Source: Elusimicrobiota bacterium (lineage in GTDB: Bacteria; Elusimicrobiota; Elusimicrobia; UBA1565; UBA9628). Taken from it: 64,000 bases of DNA. Under the pieces are notes generated by a model. It was not told the origin of the DNA, made no database searches, and saw only the letters and a list, made by a program, of their open reading frames with translations. Numbering within the stretch: the stretch's first letter is position 1; each line of letters begins with the position of its first letter. The stretch spans positions 1-64,000 of the forward strand of contig JACRDP010000002.1 in the NCBI GenBank assembly GCA_016212855.1. Direction: 5' to 3'. A program made the position numbers and the translations under genes. This document shows, in pieces, positions 9,602 to 18,179 of the stretch.

Positions 9602-10288
9602 TTAGGGTCTGAACAGATAGCCGACGCCGATCACGGTTTCGACGCGGGAGCCGAAGCCGGGGACTTTCTTGCGCACGGTCTCGACGTGCTTGTCGACGGT
9701 GCGCGTGGAGAGTTCGGGCCCGGTGCCCCAGACCTTCTCCAAAATGAGGCCGCGCGTGAGCACCCGGTTGGGATTGCGCAGGAAATAGGTCAGCAGCTTG
9801 AACTCGAGATGGGTGAGCGCGATGTCCTTGTCCTGAAAGGTCGCGCGGTGCTCGTCCGGACATAGGACCAGGTCGCCGTACGCGAGCGTCTCGGCCGCCG
9901 CCGGGGCCTGCGAGGCCGCGCGCCGGACGAGTCCCGCGACGCGCACGAGCAGAAGGTCCAAGTCCATCGGCTTGGCGAGGTACTCGTCGGCGCCCAGGTC
10001 GAAACCCTTGACGATGTCCGCGGTCGAACGCGCCGTCGCCGAGATCGCGATGATGGCCAGATCCTTCGTCGCGGGATTGGCACGCAGGACGCGGATTACT
10101 TCTCTTCCGTCCATGCCGGGCAGCTGCACGTCGATGAGACAAAGGTCGGGTTTTTTCTTGAGCAGCCCGTCGAAGAAACGCCCGGGCGTCGCGTAGCCGG
10201 TCACCTTGTGTCCGGCTTTGCCGAGCACGAGTGCCAGCAGCTCGATGATCTCGGGATCGTCGTCGACGACGGCGATCTGCGCGCTCAC
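9602..10288 (-). CDS. OmpR/PhoB-type response regulator
   Basis: A 228-aa DNA-binding response regulator. The receiver domain has the acidic triad AVVDDD, the phospho-acceptor in LIDVQLPGMDG, the switch residue in AISAT and the conserved Lys in YLAKPMD. The C-terminal winged-helix domain carries LTHLEFKLLTYFLRNPNRVLTR and STRTVDKHVETVRKKV, ending in VIGVGYLFRP. I chose the GTG at 10288 because it overlaps the stop of the upstream receiver gene as GTGA; a frame extension further upstream lies inside that gene and reads as shadow sequence. It should bind DNA on phosphorylation. No kinase is adjacent, and the next gene on the strand is the giant surface protein, a plausible but unproven target. 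Confidence 0.92.
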   Translation of the reverse strand: MSAQIAVVDDDPEIIELLALVLGKAGHKVTGYATPGRFFDGLLKKKPDLCLIDVQLPGMDGREVIRVLRANPATKDLAIIAISATARSTADIVKGFDLGADEYLAKPMDLDLLLVRVAGLVRRAASQAPAAAETLAYGDLVLCPDEHRATFQDKDIALTHLEFKLLTYFLRNPNRVLTRGLILEKVWGTGPELSTRTVDKHVETVRKKVPGFGSRVETVIGVGYLFRP

Positions 10289-10689
10289 TTCCCCGCGGCC
10301 TTGAGGGCGGCACCCACGCGCGAGAGTAGCTCCTCGGTCTCGAACGGCTTGAGCACGTAGTCGGTCGCGCCCGCGTCGAGGCCCGCCGACACGCGCTCGA
10401 GCGCCGAGCGCACGGTGCACATAAGGATCGGGACTTTTTTGCCGGCCTCCATCGCGCGCAGGCGCCGGCACACCTCGATGCCGTCCATGTCGGGGAGATT
10501 GCCGTCGAGCACGACGAGATCGGGACGGCGGTCCTCGAAGAGATGCAGTCCCTCCGCGCCGTCGCCGGCGAGCACGGTGTCGTAGCCGCCGTGCTCGAGC
10601 ACGTGCGCGACGATGACGCGGAAATCGTACTCGTCGTCGACGACGAGCACGAGGGGGCGACGGTCTTCGGAGTTTTCCGGGGAGGCCAA
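10285..10689 (-). CDS. Stand-alone receiver (CheY-like) protein
   Basis: A single receiver domain of 134 aa with no output domain: LVVDDE acidic pocket, VVLDGNLPDMDG phospho-acceptor loop, MCT switch and YVLKPF Lys. It is translationally coupled (GTGA) to the DNA-binding regulator downstream, so the two probably act in one phosphorelay or share a kinase encoded elsewhere. The start is uncertain. The TTG at 10689 lies 8 nt after a possible -10 and gives a normal receiver N-terminus; an in-frame TTG at 10725 would add 12 residues but sits on the -35. Confidence 0.85.
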   Translation of the reverse strand: MASPENSEDRRPLVLVVDDEYDFRVIVAHVLEHGGYDTVLAGDGAEGLHLFEDRRPDLVVLDGNLPDMDGIEVCRRLRAMEAGKKVPILMCTVRSALERVSAGLDAGATDYVLKPFETEELLSRVGAALKAAGK

Positions 10690-10697
10690 GGCATCAA

Positions 10698-10725
10698 TAG
10701 TTACACAGTTGGTTCCTCCCGTCAA
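10698..10725 (-). promoter_or_regulatory. Probable promoter of the response-regulator pair
   Basis: TTGACG (10725-10720), a 16-bp spacer and TAACTA (10703-10698), 8 nt before the TTG at 10689. It lies back-to-back with the promoter at 10746-10774. Confidence 0.45.
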
Positions 10726-10745
10726 GACTCCGTCAAGAAGCCGCC

Positions 10746-10774
10746 TTGAAAATGTAACAGTGGGGACCTATACT
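10746..10774 (+). promoter_or_regulatory. Sigma70-type promoter of the coiled-coil operon, likely leaderless
   Basis: TTGAAA (10746-10751), exactly 17 bp, then TATACT (10769-10774). The ATG at 10784 is only 9 nt beyond the -10 box, so the transcript would have almost no leader. Confidence 0.7.
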
Positions 10775-10783
10775 GGCCTGGTT

Positions 10784-11464
10784 ATGCCGCCACCCGATGA
10801 GCCCGCCGATTGGCTGGGAGACCTGCGTTGGCAGGGCTACCCGCGCCTCGCGCCTATTAAGGACGCCGTTTCCCACGCGGAGTCCGCGCCGCGGGCGTCG
10901 CGCAAAATCTCCGACATCCGCGTCGAGACGCTCGCCTCCGAAAACGAGACCTTGCGCGTCAAGATCGACAACCTGATCGCGTTGACCTCCGAGTTCGAGA
11001 GTCGCCTCGCCGAGGCCGGCTCGTCCTATGAAGGAGCCGCGCTCGAGGCCGAGGCCGCGCGCCGCACCGCCGAGCTCGAGCGCGAGCGCGTCTCCGGCGA
11101 GCTCGCGTCTTTGAAGGCCGAGCTGTCTCGACGTGAAACCCGCGACGGCTCCCGCGACAACGACCTCGCCCTCGAGCGTGAGCGCCGCGCCGACGCGGAA
11201 AAAACCCTGCTCGAGGCCCGCCGCCGCATCGTGGACCTCGAAGCCGAGCTCCTCTCCGCCCGGGGCAAGGCCGCCGAGCTCGCCGGCTCTATCGGCGAAC
11301 TGCGCCGCCAGGCCGACGCCTCGAACGCACGCCTGCTCCAGGCCAAGGCCCTGACCGATTCCGACGTCTCGCTCCTGCGCCAGGAAATGCGAGACTTCCT
11401 AGCCAAGTTCCACCGCATCCAAGACGAACTTCCGTCGCCTAAGCCCCCCGGGGAGACCGCATGA
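10784..11464 (+). CDS. Coiled-coil protein of unknown function
   Basis: 226 aa, soluble, with no signal peptide. After a short N-terminal segment (DWLGDLRWQGYPRLAPIK) almost the whole chain is heptad-rich Glu/Arg/Ala/Leu coiled coil, from about residue 45 to 210. The start was placed at 10784 because a perfect-spacing promoter sits just upstream; the frame is open further upstream but would run through that promoter. It overlaps the next gene as ATGA, so the two are co-translated and may form a mixed coiled-coil assembly. I do not recognise a family. Confidence 0.75.
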   Translation: MPPPDEPADWLGDLRWQGYPRLAPIKDAVSHAESAPRASRKISDIRVETLASENETLRVKIDNLIALTSEFESRLAEAGSSYEGAALEAEAARRTAELERERVSGELASLKAELSRRETRDGSRDNDLALERERRADAEKTLLEARRRIVDLEAELLSARGKAAELAGSIGELRRQADASNARLLQAKALTDSDVSLLRQEMRDFLAKFHRIQDELPSPKPPGETA

Positions 11465-12525
11465 AATATTGGACCTATATGAAGGGAGAAGTACCCGGAA
11501 GCTACGAGCCCGCCGCCTTGGTCGCCCTGCCCGGCTTCTCGATGACGACCTTGGTCTGCCCCGGCGAGGGGGAGATCGCCGAGAAGAACTGGCGTCGCGC
11601 CGGGGAATTCGAAGAGATCGTGCGCGCCATCGAGGCGCATCAGGCCGCGACGCCTCCGTCCGCCCCGCTCGGCGCGCCTCCGACGGACCAGCCGAGCGAG
11701 GTCGACTCGCTCCTCGACACCGCGAGTACGCGTCTTTTTTCGCACGTCGCCGACCTGATGAAGGAACTGGAGACACGCCGCGACGAGAAAGCCCTGATCG
11801 TCTCGCTCCAGCGCCAGATCTCCGTCTTGAAGCAGGAGCTCGCCCAGTCGCGCGAGCAAACGACTCTGCTCGAGATCCGCATGCCACGCCTAGCCGAGCT
11901 CGAGGCGGCTCACCGCAAGGACCTCTCCGCCGTCTCGGCCCTCGAGGCCGAGGTGGACGGCCGCGACGCCCAACTCCGCGAGCTGCACATCCAAGCCGAG
12001 AAGGACCACGCCGCCCTCGACGCCGCCAAGCGCCGCGTCCATGAAACCGACAACGACCTCGGCATCCGCAACCGCCTCGTCGACAAGCTCTCCCACGACC
12101 TCTCGGAAAAAGAGCTCTCTTTGGCCAAGGCCCTCGGAGTCATCCGCCGCCTCGAGGAAGATCTCCACCTTCTTTGCCCGACCGCCGAAATCCTGAAAGC
12201 CCGGCCCTCGGCGGAACTCGCCCAGGCGCCCGCGCCCGTTCGGGCCGCGGCACCGGTCGTTGCGACCGGGCCTTCGGCGCCGCCGCCGCCCGTGGCCAAC
12301 CAGGTTTTATCCGTCCCCGAATTCAAGACGCCCGCCCCTGAGTACACGACCCCGGCGCCCGAAGCCAAGACCCCGTTGCCCGATCTCACCTCCACCTTCA
12401 CCAACGACGACCCTCCGCCGCCTCCTCCCTACCTCGAGCCCAACCGCATGTCCGCCGAAGAGCCCAAAGCTCAGCAGGCGCTTATGGGCTTCCTCCGCAA
12501 AGTCTTCCCCGGCCCCAGCCATTAA
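11461..12525 (+). CDS. GYF_2-like domain, coiled-coil and Pro-rich tail protein
   Basis: 354 aa. Residues 1-58 (KYWTYMKGEVPGSYEP...LPGFSMTTLVCPGEGE...NWRRAGEF) resemble the bacterial GYF_2 fold, usually a peptide- or protein-binding module. Residues about 80-235 are coiled coil. The tail is Pro/Ala-rich with PAPEYTTPAPE-type repeats and a poly-Pro run, ending in a short helix (QQALMGFLRKVF). There is no signal peptide or membrane span. Coupling by ATGA to the preceding coiled-coil gene suggests a shared cytoplasmic scaffold. Function unknown; the domain call rests on pattern resemblance. Confidence 0.8.
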   Translation: MKYWTYMKGEVPGSYEPAALVALPGFSMTTLVCPGEGEIAEKNWRRAGEFEEIVRAIEAHQAATPPSAPLGAPPTDQPSEVDSLLDTASTRLFSHVADLMKELETRRDEKALIVSLQRQISVLKQELAQSREQTTLLEIRMPRLAELEAAHRKDLSAVSALEAEVDGRDAQLRELHIQAEKDHAALDAAKRRVHETDNDLGIRNRLVDKLSHDLSEKELSLAKALGVIRRLEEDLHLLCPTAEILKARPSAELAQAPAPVRAAAPVVATGPSAPPPPVANQVLSVPEFKTPAPEYTTPAPEAKTPLPDLTSTFTNDDPPPPPPYLEPNRMSAEEPKAQQALMGFLRKVFPGPSH

Positions 12526-12545
12526 CTGGCACTCATAGCGTTTGA

Positions 12546-12575
12546 TTGACAGCTTTCATTGCCGCGTGCTATAAT
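12546..12575 (+). promoter_or_regulatory. groESL promoter
   Basis: Consensus TTGACA (12546-12551), 18-bp spacer, TATAAT (12570-12575) preceded by TGC, an extended -10. The last base of the -10 is the first base of the CIRCE operator. Confidence 0.85.
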
Positions 12576-12601
12576 TAGCACTAGGCGATTGAGAGTGCCA
12601 A
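12575..12601 (+). promoter_or_regulatory. CIRCE operator (HrcA site)
   Basis: TTAGCACTA, a 9-bp spacer (12584-12592) and GAGTGCCAA match the CIRCE consensus inverted repeat at 16 of 18 arm positions. It overlaps the -10 box and start of transcription, the usual place for HrcA repression released by heat stress. hrcA itself is not in the window. Confidence 0.9.
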
Positions 12602-12650
12602 AACACTCCGCGCCGGATTTAAGACGTCAAAGACCCGGAGGACACACAAC

Positions 12651-12962
12651 ATGGCCGAAGCGACTCTCTCGAAAGTGAAGATCCAGCCCCTCGGCGACCG
12701 CGTGCTCGTCAAAGCCGTGGAAGCGAGGGAAACCAAGCGCAGCGGGATCATCATCCCCGATTCCGCGAAGGAAAAGCCGCAGGAAGGCGTCGTCGCGGCG
12801 TGCGGCAAGGGCAAGACGACCGAAGACGGCAAGGTCATCGCGCTCGACGTCAAGGTCGGCGACAAGATTCTTTACGGCAAGTACTCGGGCTCCGAGATCA
12901 AGCTCGACGATGAGGAGTATCTCATCATGCACCAGGACGACATCCTCGGAATCCTCAAGTAG
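12651..12962 (+). CDS. groES: Co-chaperonin GroES
   Basis: 103 aa, slightly longer than the usual 95-97 because of an N-terminal extension (MAEATLSKV). It shows the GroES signature [11 protein letters not shown], the mobile loop region [30 protein letters not shown] and [14 protein letters not shown]. It caps GroEL and encloses substrate in the cytoplasm. A good Shine-Dalgarno (GGAGG, 8 nt before the ATG) and a 5' leader carrying CIRCE set it apart from the apparently leaderless genes nearby. Confidence 0.98.
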   Translation: MAEATLSKVKIQPLGDRVLVKAVEARETKRSGIIIPDSAKEKPQEGVVAACGKGKTTEDGKVIALDVKVGDKILYGKYSGSEIKLDDEEYLIMHQDDILGILK

Positions 12963-12983
12963 TCCCCCATATATAGGAGATAG

Positions 12984-14621
<1,638 letters not shown>

Positions 14622-14634
14622 TCGGACGCGAATC

Positions 14635-14673
14635 GGCCCCCCGGCTCTTTCGAGCCGGGGGGCCTTCTTTTTT
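14635..14673 (+). terminator. Intrinsic terminator of groESL
   Basis: Perfect 13-bp stem GGCCCCCCGGCTC (14635-14647) / GAGCCGGGGGGCC (14652-14664), a TTTC loop and the T-rich tract TTCTTTTTT. Confidence 0.95.
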
Positions 14674-14681
14674 GCCTATGA

Positions 14682-14723
14682 GTGGGATTTCCCACTTGAC
14701 AATATTCCCACATCTGCTACACT
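14682..14723 (+). promoter_or_regulatory. Toxin-antitoxin promoter with inverted-repeat operator
   Basis: TTGACA (14696-14701), 16 bp, TACACT (14718-14723), with the ATG at 14730 just 6 nt later. GTGGGA (14682-14687) and TCCCAC (14690-14695) form an inverted repeat abutting the -35. A further TCCCAC half-site at 14706-14711 lies in the spacer. This fits autorepression by the antitoxin. Confidence 0.7.
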
Positions 14724-14729
14724 GACTCT

Positions 14730-15029
14730 ATGGCCAACAAAAACGGCGGGGCGACGATGCTGGCGGACGGACACTTCACTTTCCTCGGGGAGGCGCGCAC
14801 GGACTCCAAAAAGCGCGTCGTACTGAAGGGGGAGGTCTCCAAGCACTATATGGCGTACGTCAACGACGCCGGCCAAATCCTCCTTGAGCCGATGTCCTTG
14901 GTCCCGACGCGCGGCTTCAAGTCCCTGAACGCCAAGACGCGGGCGTCGGTTCTGCGCGGCCTCCAGCAGGCGAAAGCGGGCAAAGGCCGCTCGCTGGGCA
15001 GCTTCGCCAAGCACGCCAAGGAAGACTAA
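14730..15029 (+). CDS. Probable antitoxin of a RelE/ParE-type module
   Basis: 99 aa, basic. The central segment KKRVVLKGEVSKHYMAYVNDAGQ then ILLEPM resembles the swapped-hairpin AbrB/MazE-like DNA-binding fold of some antitoxins. The Lys/Arg/Ala-rich C-terminus could wrap the toxin. It lies 5 nt upstream of a RelE/ParE-like toxin and behind a promoter with an inverted-repeat operator, the classic self-regulating layout. Predicted leaderless start: the ATG is 6 nt after the -10. The fold assignment is tentative; the pairing is well supported. Confidence 0.75.
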   Translation: MANKNGGATMLADGHFTFLGEARTDSKKRVVLKGEVSKHYMAYVNDAGQILLEPMSLVPTRGFKSLNAKTRASVLRGLQQAKAGKGRSLGSFAKHAKED

Positions 15030-15034
15030 GGCGC

Positions 15035-15331
15035 TTGTCCTTCCGCCTTCTTTTCCAGCCGGAAGCGGAGGGACAACTCACGGCACTGATCGATTCTCCG
15101 GGACTGGCCGCCCGGCTCAAAGCCGTCCGCAAATGTCTTGGATATCTGGAAACCAATCCTCGCCACACCGGGCTCAACACTCACAAGTACGAAGGAATCC
15201 GCGGTCCACGCGGGGAAGACATCTTCGAGGCTTACGCGCAGAACAAGACGCCCGGGGCCTATCGCGTATTTTGGTTTTACGGGCCCCTGCGCAACGAAAT
15301 CACGATCCTTGCGATCACGCCTCATCCATAA
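15035..15331 (+). CDS. RelE/ParE-superfamily toxin
   Basis: 98 aa with a TTG start 5 nt after the antitoxin stop. Typical order for this family: N-terminal strand FRLLFQPEA, helix LAARLKAVRKCLGYLETNP, LNTHKYEG, then the terminal sheet AYRVFWFYGP...ITILAITPHP. Members of the superfamily are mRNA interferases or gyrase poisons; which applies here cannot be told. The length is normal and the frame intact, so it is probably functional. Co-transcribed with the antitoxin. Confidence 0.85.
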   Translation: MSFRLLFQPEAEGQLTALIDSPGLAARLKAVRKCLGYLETNPRHTGLNTHKYEGIRGPRGEDIFEAYAQNKTPGAYRVFWFYGPLRNEITILAITPHP

Positions 15332-15370
15332 TGTTAAGATGGGCCGTCGCTTCATTTTAGGAGGCCCTTC

Positions 15371-15760
15371 ATGACCCGCACCACTTCCGCCCCGAACAAG
15401 ACGCTCGCCATCTCCGCCGCCGACTACTTCGCCGCCAAGCTCGCCTACGAAATGACCCCGTACTCGCTCAACGCCGCGCTCGAGAAGAAGCTGCCCGGCC
15501 TGTTCGTGCTCGACGTCCGCTCGACCGAGGATTTCGCCAAGGGCCACATCCCGACCGCGACGAACATCCCGCTCGCCGACCTCCCGGGCAAGCTCGGCGC
15601 GCTCCCGAAGGACAAGACCATCATCACCTGCTGCGGCAACATCACCTGCGCGCTCGCCCCGAAGGCCGCTCTCGTGCTCGCCGAGAAGGGCTTCACGGTC
15701 AAGGAGCTGTTCGGCGGCTTCGCCACGTACCAGGAGAAGGGCTTCCCGGTTCAGAAGTAA
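15371..15760 (+). CDS. Rhodanese-domain protein 1
   Basis: 129 aa, single rhodanese domain: LFVLDVRSTEDFAKGHIPTA, then the active loop CGNITC, whose first Cys aligns with the sulfur-carrying Cys of rhodaneses, and KELFGGFATYQEKGFPV. About 35 residues precede the domain and are conserved in the paralogue 120 bp downstream. It probably transfers or relays sulfane sulfur in the cytoplasm. A -10-like TAAGAT with TG extension lies at 15335-15340, and a strong AGGAGG sits 6 nt before the ATG. A terminator follows. Confidence 0.88.
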   Translation: MTRTTSAPNKTLAISAADYFAAKLAYEMTPYSLNAALEKKLPGLFVLDVRSTEDFAKGHIPTATNIPLADLPGKLGALPKDKTIITCCGNITCALAPKAALVLAEKGFTVKELFGGFATYQEKGFPVQK

Positions 15761-15782
15761 CTCTCCCCAGGGGAGAGTCGTT

Positions 15783-15815
15783 AAAGGCGCCTCCGAACGG
15801 AGGCGCCTTTTTTTA
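15783..15815 (+). terminator. Intrinsic terminator after rhodanese 1
   Basis: Stem GGCGCCTCCG / CGGAGGCGCC (15786-15795, 15798-15807) with an AA loop and a T7 tract. A smaller palindrome, CTCTCCCC-A-GGGGAGAG, precedes it at about 15761-15777. Confidence 0.93.
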
Positions 15816-15881
15816 TCTGGATTTGGCGCGGATTTGAAGTCGCGGGGCTATCCTGTCGCTATCAACCGACAGGGAGGGCCT

Positions 15882-16313
15882 ATGAAAGCACACGCTTCGC
15901 ACAAGACTCACCGGGCGCCCAAGGCCGTGAGCGCCGCCGTCGAGTACTTCAGCCGCAGGCTCGAGTTCGAGATCGGGCCCTACGCCCTGAAGGAGATCCT
16001 GGACGAATCCCCGGACGACGTCTGCCTCATCGACGTGCGCAGCCCCGAGGAGTTTCACGACGGACATATCCCCGGTGCGCGCAACATTCCGCTCGAGGGG
16101 CTCGTGGCGCAGTACGCGACCTTGCCGCGCGAAAAGGAGATCGTGACCTACTGCGGGGACATCACCTGTCCGCTGTCGTTGAAGGCCGCGCTCGAACTGG
16201 CGCAGAAAGGCCTGCGGGTCAAGCACCTGTTCGGCGGGATCGCGGAATGGAACCGGAGGGGATTTCCGCTGAAAACGACCTTGGACAACGAGGAAGGCGG
16301 CCCGATGGAGTGA
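15882..16313 (+). CDS. Rhodanese-domain protein 2
   Basis: 143 aa from the ATG at 15882, which has a GGGAGGG Shine-Dalgarno. An in-frame TTG 16 codons upstream lacks one. It is a paralogue of the preceding gene: YFSRRLEFEIGPYAL, VCLIDVRSPEEFHDGHIPGA, active loop CGDITC, KHLFGGIAEWNRRGFPL. Both copies keep the unusual second Cys in the loop (CG-N/D-ITC), so a persulfide or disulfide relay is possible. The two genes are separated by a terminator and are probably expressed independently. The stop codon abuts the convergent gene's stop with no gap. Confidence 0.88.
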   Translation: MKAHASHKTHRAPKAVSAAVEYFSRRLEFEIGPYALKEILDESPDDVCLIDVRSPEEFHDGHIPGARNIPLEGLVAQYATLPREKEIVTYCGDITCPLSLKAALELAQKGLRVKHLFGGIAEWNRRGFPLKTTLDNEEGGPME

Positions 16314-16916
16314 TTACAGCCCTTCTTTGTGGACCTGAATCCACTTGACCGGGTTGTTCCACACCACCGGGGCCGGGGGGACGTAACCGAGGCGCTCCTG
16401 GCGCCCGGACCGGGCCGGCTGGACGATCTCGACCTGGCCGCTGGTCATCGTCATGTTGCCGTCGAAGCTCGTCAAAGCGTGGAACTGCTGCGGGCCCGGC
16501 TGGCCGCCCGCGATGGCCTGGCCCAAGGAGCCGCCGGAGGAAGGACCGGAGGAGCCGGACCCGTCCGAAGAGACCGCCGCGGCGTTCGCGGTCAGGTCCG
16601 AACCTGCGAAGGGAAGCGGGCTCGACTGGCGCAGTTCGACCGGGGCGGGCTCCGCGGCCGGAGTGACGACCGCGCGGCGCTCGGACGAGGCGAACATCCG
16701 GCCGGCGTTGGCGGACAGGACCCCGCCGGCGGCGGTCCGGGGCGCGCCCGTCAGCGCCAGCATGGTCGAGCCCAGGGCCAGCGCCGCGGCGGCGAACATC
16801 GCGAAGCCGCGGGGCGTGCCGGTGGAAACCTCGGGCGCGGCGCCCGCGACGGCCAAAACGCTGACGCGGGGTCTCGCGGTCGGGTGGGGCGTGTAGGCGA
16901 GAGGCTCGGCGTCCAT
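16314..16916 (-). CDS. Single-span membrane protein of unknown function
   Basis: 200 aa. A cytoplasmic N-terminal segment of about 35 residues is followed by one hydrophobic span (FAMFAAAALALGSTMLALTG). The remainder is a low-complexity Ala/Ser/Gly/Pro region ending in a basic-aromatic tail (VVWNNPVKWIQVHKEGL). No family recognised. The ATG at 16916 was chosen because a TATACT box ends 6 nt upstream, predicting a leaderless mRNA; a TTG two codons earlier lies in that gap. Composition suggests an exported linker-rich protein. Confidence 0.7.
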   Translation of the reverse strand: MDAEPLAYTPHPTARPRVSVLAVAGAAPEVSTGTPRGFAMFAAAALALGSTMLALTGAPRTAAGGVLSANAGRMFASSERRAVVTPAAEPAPVELRQSSPLPFAGSDLTANAAAVSSDGSGSSGPSSGGSLGQAIAGGQPGPQQFHALTSFDGNMTMTSGQVEIVQPARSGRQERLGYVPPAPVVWNNPVKWIQVHKEGL

Positions 16917-16922
16917 GACCAA

Positions 16923-16928
16923 AGTATA
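16923..16928 (-). promoter_or_regulatory. -10 box of the unknown membrane protein gene
   Basis: GCTATACT context, 6 nt before the ATG. No good -35. Confidence 0.5.
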
Positions 16929-17118
16929 GCCCCGGACCCCGGAATCCTCATTTCGGGAGCCCTAAATTACGGTAAGAGGGGATATAAAGATCGGTAAAGC
17001 CGAAAAGCCCCCGGACGGGGACGTTCTCCGTCGAGGACGTGCCCATAATCCAGATGTCCAAAGAACGCCTCAAAATAGGCCTTTCGGCCCATTTCGTGTT
17101 TTTTCGCTCTCGGAGTGT

Positions 17119-17126
17119 GCTATAAT
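17119..17126 (+). promoter_or_regulatory. Extended -10 of yggS
   Basis: GCTATAAT preceded by TG (an extended -10). An ATG lies 2 nt and an in-frame GTG 11 nt downstream; the former would fall at or before the start of transcription. The roughly 190 bp upstream (16929-17118) hold no gene I can support. Confidence 0.55.
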
Positions 17127-17137
17127 GAATGGGTTCG

Positions 17138-17818
17138 GTGTTCATTGACAACCTAGAAAAAATCCGCTACCGCATGACCGCGGCGGCCGCACGGACGAAC
17201 CGTGACGGCAGGCCGATCGAGTTGGTAGTGGTGACCAAATACGCGGCCCTGACGGATGTAAGGGAAGCATTGTCGTCCGGCCTGGTCCAGGAGGTCGGTG
17301 AAAACCGCGTACAGGACGCCGAGAAGAAGAAGCTGGAGCTCGGCGAGCTCGCGGGGAAGGTCCGGTGGCGCCTCATCGGACATCTGCAGACGAACAAGGC
17401 GAAGAAGGCGGTCGAGGTCTTCGACGCGGTCGATTCGGTCGACAGCGAGAAGGTCGCGGCGGCGCTCAACGCGGCGTGGACGCGAGATGGGAAGCTCCCG
17501 GTTCTGATCCAGGTGAAGCTGACCCAGAAGGACACCCAGGCGGGCTGCGCCCCGGAAGAACTTCCGGGACTCATCGAGGCGGTGCGCAAGCTCCCGAACC
17601 TCGAGTTGGACGGCCTGATGGGTATAGCGCCCCAGGACGCGGCAAGGCCTTCGTTCCGGAAGCTCAAAGAGCTGCGGGACAAGCACCTGCCCGATGGAAA
17701 GCTGTCGATGGGCATGAGCGGAGACTTCGAGGTCGCGATCGAGGAAGGCTCCGACATGGTCCGCATCGGCACACAAATTTTTGCACCCGAGTCCGACATC
17801 AATGGAGGCCCTGCATGA
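17138..17818 (+). CDS. yggS: PLP homeostasis protein YggS/PLPBP
   Basis: 226 aa from the GTG at 17138 (an ATG three codons earlier is too close to the -10 to be transcribed). Family motifs: VVVTKY (the PLP-binding Lys), GENRVQDAEKK, WRLIGHLQTNKAKKAV, and the terminal SMGMSGDFEVAIEEGSDMVR. YggS-type proteins bind pyridoxal phosphate without known catalysis and keep PLP and amino-acid pools balanced. It overlaps the DUF167 gene as ATGA, the widespread yggS-yggT/yggU neighbourhood. Confidence 0.95.
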   Translation: MFIDNLEKIRYRMTAAAARTNRDGRPIELVVVTKYAALTDVREALSSGLVQEVGENRVQDAEKKKLELGELAGKVRWRLIGHLQTNKAKKAVEVFDAVDSVDSEKVAAALNAAWTRDGKLPVLIQVKLTQKDTQAGCAPEELPGLIEAVRKLPNLELDGLMGIAPQDAARPSFRKLKELRDKHLPDGKLSMGMSGDFEVAIEEGSDMVRIGTQIFAPESDINGGPA

Positions 17819-18078
17819 TCGTGAAAGTGCGCGTCATCCCTAACGCCGCGGACAACGAAGTGGTCAGCCGCATCGGTAGCGTGCTGAGGGTCAAGGTCGC
17901 CGCCCCGGCGGTCGACGAGAAGGCTAATGCCGCGCTGAAGAACTACCTCGCTGAATTCTTCGAGGTGTCCGGCAAGCGCGTCAGCATCCTTCGCGGCGCC
18001 AACGGCCGAGAGAAGACGGTGGAGATCGTAGGCAAGACCGAGGAGCAGCTCAAGCGGGTAATGGACAGCATCCCCTAA
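17815..18078 (+). CDS. DUF167 (YggU) family protein
   Basis: 87 aa. The chain shows the compact DUF167 pattern: VRVIPNAADNEVV, LRVKVAAPAVDEKANAALKNYLA and RVSILRGANGREKTVEI. Proteins of this family are small cytoplasmic alpha/beta folds of unknown role, commonly next to yggS as here. The start is set by the ATGA overlap with yggS. A long imperfect hairpin follows and probably ends the transcript. Confidence 0.9.
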   Translation: MIVKVRVIPNAADNEVVSRIGSVLRVKVAAPAVDEKANAALKNYLAEFFEVSGKRVSILRGANGREKTVEIVGKTEEQLKRVMDSIP

Positions 18079-18103
18079 GAGAGCCGCGAAACGGAGTCAA
18101 GAT

Positions 18104-18150
18104 CGAGGGCGAACAAGGTTTCTGGAACCTTGCTCGCCCTCGTCTCGTTT
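18104..18150 (+). terminator. Probable terminator after yggS-DUF167
   Basis: A 19-nt arm 18104-18122 pairs with 18124-18142 (two mismatches), followed by TCTCGTTT. A strong stem but a weak T tract. Confidence 0.65.
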
Positions 18151-18161
18151 ATAGGAAAAGA

Positions 18162-18167
18162 TATAAT
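18162..18167 (+). promoter_or_regulatory. -10 box of the mtnA operon
   Basis: TATAAT, 12 nt before the mtnA ATG, giving a leader of only about 5 nt. No clear -35. Confidence 0.5.
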
Positions 18168-18179
18168 CCCTCGCCCTCT

